A stretch of DNA of 8,217 nucleotides, from contig CANPZQ010000086.1 of the NCBI GenBank assembly GCA_947588775.1, forward strand, positions 1-8,217, written 5' to 3'. The notes below the pieces were generated by a model that saw only the letters and a program-made list of their open reading frames with translations, had not been told where the DNA came from and did not search any database. Positions 6,146 through 8,217 of this stretch are shown here, one piece after another (position 1 is the first letter of the stretch; every line of letters begins with the position of its first letter). Position numbers and translations under genes: made by a program. This DNA comes from an uncultured Clostridia bacterium (GTDB taxonomy: Bacteria > Bacillota > Clostridia > Oscillospirales > Ruminococcaceae).

Positions 6146-6227
6146 GCGCGGCGGGAAAAGCGGTCAAATACCGCGAAACTCCGTGGGCGGGCGGGTGGGA
6201 CCAACGCAACAGCTTTTTCCGCCGCGC
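6146..6227. repeat. 82-bp palindromic G-quadruplex element, copy 1
   Basis: Its ends are inverted repeats: GCGCGGCGGGAAAAGC at 6146-6161, and 6212-6227, which is its reverse complement with one change (a G-U pair in plus-strand RNA). The interior holds four GGG runs at 6185-6199 separated by single bases (C, C, T). The element is about 83% identical, without gaps, to 7955-8036 and lies in the same orientation. It sits between the serpin terminator and the operon promoter. It resembles a REP/MITE-like non-autonomous repeat; no transposase gene or clear target duplication is visible. Confidence 0.85.
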
Positions 6228-6287
6228 AGACTTACATACAAAACTTCGGCAAACCTGCCCTGCAACAAAAACATCCCTCCCCCAATC

Positions 6288-6330
6288 AAAAACTGCGGTT
6301 CGCCGAAATCCCGTGCAAAACCGCAGTTTT
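6288..6330 (-). terminator. Intrinsic terminator after the serpin gene
   Basis: A perfect 12-bp inverted repeat (6289-6300 with 6319-6330, CTGCGGTT core) encloses an 18-nt loop, about 60 bases past the serpin stop. On the minus strand it runs into TTTTTGATT. The plus-strand side also ends in TTTT, so it may act in both directions. It separates the serpin from the proBA operon promoter. Confidence 0.85.
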
Positions 6331-6390
6331 CCCAAAAATATTTCCCCACCCTACCCCCTCTATCCTATAACGTCTAACCCTCTGCCCCCC

Positions 6391-7917
6391 CTAATCCCCC
6401 ACCTCGTTCACAACCCCGACAAACAGCACGCTGCCGCCGCTGCCGCGAATCACAAATATGAAGGGGCGGTCGAGAGTGAAGTCCATCTCCTCCTCGGGGG
6501 GCATCGCGGCTCCGCATAGCATTACGCTCGTGAACGCCGCCGCCTTTACGCCGTCCTCGTCGATTTCAACGCGGGCGGCATGGTCAACGCGGGAAATGAA
6601 GGCCCCGTCGCTTTTTGACAAAATCGGCGAGAAATCCGCCTTAGTCGGGTCGAAAATGTCGGTCACGCCGAGTGTTTTCAGTGTTTCGGAAAGCTCCGCG
6701 TCGCTCGCGACGTCGAACTTCGGGACGGACATATGGACGACAATCGGCTTCGGCGCGCCGGCCGACCTTGCGTCGGTGATGAAATCCGCGAAATTGCTGT
6801 CGCTCAAGAGCTCGTCGATTTCAACTCCCTCGTCGGGGAGGATAAAATCCATCCCCCCGCTGTTCGTGAGGCCCTTGCTCACGGCCGTGAATTTGTCGCC
6901 GAAATAGCAGTAATCAAGGTCGTCGTGCATGAAATCGGCGGTTTTGTCGCCGTTCGGGGAATGGAAAACGCCGGGCGTTGTTTCGCCGACAAACTTTTCC
7001 GTCCAGTCTGCGCCGTAGTAAATCGTTGAAACTATCCCCAAAACGGCGTCGGGGGAAAATTTTTGACCGCCGGCCGCTTCCTTCAATAGGCCGCCGGTGT
7101 TTTCGTTAATCCATTCCTGCAAAAGGCCGTCGTATTCCGCCGAACCCATTTCTCCAGAAAACGCGGAGGCATAATAGTCCTCGGCGAGCCGTTTTGCTGT
7201 TTCGGAATTGTACTTTACGCCGTCATCGAGCCATATTGAATTTGCAAGAAGGCTTAAAACCGTGCCGTCGTCGGCATAGTTGCCCTTCCAGAGCGCGGAA
7301 GCTCTCTTTCGCGCCTCGGAAATATCCTTGCATTCCAAAAGCCCGAGAATCTGCTCACGGCTCGGGCCGTCGGAGATTTCCGCTAAAACGGACAGCGCGA
7401 TATAGAGATTCAGCGGCGAATAGACCGCGTTTTTGCCGTCCGCGCCACTCAAAACGGCCGGAACCGACGTTTTTACAAAGCCCTCCGCCGTCGGTGCATA
7501 GTCGCGCGCGAGAAGGCTGCGCTCGCGGCTCTCGTCGTAGTATTTTGTCAGCTCCTCACTGCTCATTCGCTCGCGGTATTTCGTCGTTTCAGGGTATTCG
7601 GCGTATGCTATGGCGTGTTTTTTAAGCGATTTACTCATTTCAAAGCTGTTCTCCTCTCCGTCTGGGATTTTTTGTTCTTCGGTAACGGCGTTTTCCCCGT
7701 CCTTGGGATGCAATGTAGCCGCCCCGCCGCCGTCCGGGATTTTCGCGTTTTTCAGAAGCGGCGCAACCGCCGTTCCGACAGCAACGCACAGCGCGAATAC
7801 CGCCGCAGCGGCCGCGAATTTTATGAATATTTTTTTCTTTTTCGGAGGCGTCGCCGCCTCTTCAATCTGGCCGTCGCGAATGTCCGTGACGGCGTTGTAG
7901 ATGTCTTGGGAATTCAT
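6391..7917 (-). CDS. Membrane-anchored serpin (serine protease inhibitor)
   Basis: This is a 508-residue serpin with an N-terminal tether. Residues 1-29 form a short cytoplasmic head (YNAVTDIRDGQIEEAA then KKKK), like the heads of clostridial DUF4179/anti-sigma-like membrane proteins. Residues 32-54 form one membrane helix. A linker with two KIPDG repeats (59-63, 83-87) leads to the serpin fold from about 140. Serpin landmarks are NAVYSPLNLYIALSVL (163-178), ANSIWLDD (225-232), WINENTGGLLKE (269-280), IVSTIYYGADWTEKF (295-309), VPKFDVASDAELSETLKTLG (398-417) and FTLDRPFIFVIRGSGGSVLF (480-499). The reactive loop hinge is EIDEDGVKAAAFTSV (451-465). With Gly456 as P15, the scissile bond falls near Ala470-Ala471. 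The AAA at P12-P10 fits an inhibitory serpin, but Val at P14 and Phe at P9 are unusual. The Ala-type P1 suggests an elastase-like target (inference). AAGGAGG lies 9 nt before the start at 7917. It is transcribed alone. Confidence 0.95.
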   Translation of the reverse strand: MNSQDIYNAVTDIRDGQIEEAATPPKKKKIFIKFAAAAAVFALCVAVGTAVAPLLKNAKIPDGGGAATLHPKDGENAVTEEQKIPDGEENSFEMSKSLKKHAIAYAEYPETTKYRERMSSEELTKYYDESRERSLLARDYAPTAEGFVKTSVPAVLSGADGKNAVYSPLNLYIALSVLAEISDGPSREQILGLLECKDISEARKRASALWKGNYADDGTVLSLLANSIWLDDGVKYNSETAKRLAEDYYASAFSGEMGSAEYDGLLQEWINENTGGLLKEAAGGQKFSPDAVLGIVSTIYYGADWTEKFVGETTPGVFHSPNGDKTADFMHDDLDYCYFGDKFTAVSKGLTNSGGMDFILPDEGVEIDELLSDSNFADFITDARSAGAPKPIVVHMSVPKFDVASDAELSETLKTLGVTDIFDPTKADFSPILSKSDGAFISRVDHAARVEIDEDGVKAAAFTSVMLCGAAMPPEEEMDFTLDRPFIFVIRGSGGSVLFVGVVNEVGD

Positions 7918-7954
7918 GTGATGGTACCTCCTTGGGGGGAATTTTTTGGGGGGA

Positions 7955-8036
7955 GCGCGGCGGGAAAAGCGGGGGGATAGCGGGAAATGGCGGGGGTGGG
8001 CGGGTGGGACCGACGCACCAGCTTTTCCCGCCGCGC
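7955..8036. repeat. 82-bp palindromic G-quadruplex element, copy 2
   Basis: It has perfect 16-bp terminal inverted repeats: GCGCGGCGGGAAAAGC at 7955-7970 and its complement at 8021-8036. The interior G tracts at 7994-8008 (GGG four times, loops T, C, T) align with those of copy 1. The left end is only 37 bases upstream of the serpin start, so the serpin transcript must either start within or below the element or carry it as a 5' leader hairpin. More G runs (7934-7939, 7948-7953, 7971-7976) surround it. No recognisable -35/-10 pair is seen in 7918-8217. Confidence 0.87.
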
Positions 8037-8062
8037 GGGGATTAGCTGAAAGGTTGGGGAGG

Positions 8063-8114
8063 TAGCCGGCATACGGCTAAGGCGGGCTCCCCCTCCCCTC
8101 GGGGGGGAGGGGGA
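8063..8114. repeat. Two adjacent perfect hairpins upstream of the serpin
   Basis: TAGCCG (8063-8068) pairs with CGGCTA (8074-8079) around a 5-nt loop. An 11-bp stem pairs 8088-8098 (TCCCCCTCCCC) with 8104-8114 around a 5-nt loop. Neither is followed by a T-tract in either direction, so they are not typical terminators. They look like parts of a dispersed intergenic repeat of the kind common in Oscillospiraceae genomes, but only one copy is in this window. Confidence 0.6.
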
Positions 8115-8158
8115 AGAACCAAGCTTTGGCGGCGCAGGGACTTTGCAGGGGGTGAGGG

Positions 8159-8207
8159 GTACTTTAGATAGTACGAGCGTAAGCGAGTTCCTTTTGGGCG
8201 AAAGCCC
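8159..8207. repeat. Short inverted repeats near the window edge
   Basis: GTACT (8159-8163) pairs with AGTAC (8170-8174) around 6 nt. GGGC (8196-8199) pairs with GCCC (8204-8207) around a GAAA tetraloop. No coding frame accompanies them. They may belong to the same intergenic repeat as the hairpins at 8063-8114 or to the edge of another feature beyond the window. Confidence 0.4.
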
Positions 8208-8217
8208 ATTCGCGACG

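Noticed and set aside
6080..6519. Plus-strand ORFs of 87-131 residues across the 6080-6519 region
   Set aside because: They overlap the G-rich motif, the 82-bp element and the terminator, have low-complexity basic translations, and lack ribosome sites.
7194..7980. Plus-strand ORFs opposite the serpin gene
   Set aside because: They are shadows of a GC-rich coding sequence. Their translations are Arg/Ser-rich without domain features, and the serpin frame is unambiguous.

Overview
The window looks like a chromosomal segment of an uncultured, GC-rich clostridial Firmicute, probably an Oscillospirales-like gut bacterium. This is inferred from strong AGGAGG-type ribosome sites, a ProB without a PUA domain, a stand-alone FakA-like domain, a membrane-tethered gut-type serpin and repeat-rich G/C-tract intergenic DNA. 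No marker gene for a firm taxonomic placement is present. All eight supported genes lie on the minus strand, so transcription runs from high to low coordinates.

Layout in the direction of transcription. (1) 8217-7918 is non-coding, with several perfect hairpins and one copy of an 82-bp palindromic element. (2) 7917-6391 encodes a membrane-anchored serpin, followed by an intrinsic terminator at 6330-6288. (3) 6390-6014 is non-coding. It holds that terminator, the second copy of the 82-bp element, a four-tract G5 run and a good sigma-70/SigA promoter whose -35 box lies inside the G-rich tract. (4) 6013-1311 is a tightly packed five-gene operon: a small membrane protein, a D-2-hydroxyacid dehydrogenase, proB, proA and an unrecognised membrane protein with a repeat-rich cytoplasmic N-terminus. 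Junctions are an ATGA overlap, 5 nt (or a TTGA overlap), 21 nt and 13 nt. (5) 1310-970 is non-coding and built around two 106-bp direct repeats. (6) 969-134 is a two-gene unit with an ATGA overlap, a FakA-middle-domain-like protein and a GNAT acetyltransferase, closed by a hairpin terminator at 115-95.

ProB and ProA catalyse the first two steps of proline synthesis from glutamate. proC is not here. The dehydrogenase and two membrane proteins are co-transcribed with them, but their connection to proline is unknown. The serpin is predicted to be displayed outside the cell to trap serine proteases.

The most unusual content is repetitive DNA. First, a family of 27-bp modules, each three 9-bp units with an AYTTTS core, occurs four times between genes and four times inside a gene. 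In the gene it is read in frame as Glu/Gln-Ser-Ala tripeptides. Second, two 82-bp elements with 16-bp terminal inverted repeats and an ideal single-nucleotide-loop G-quadruplex motif lie in direct orientation on either side of the serpin gene.
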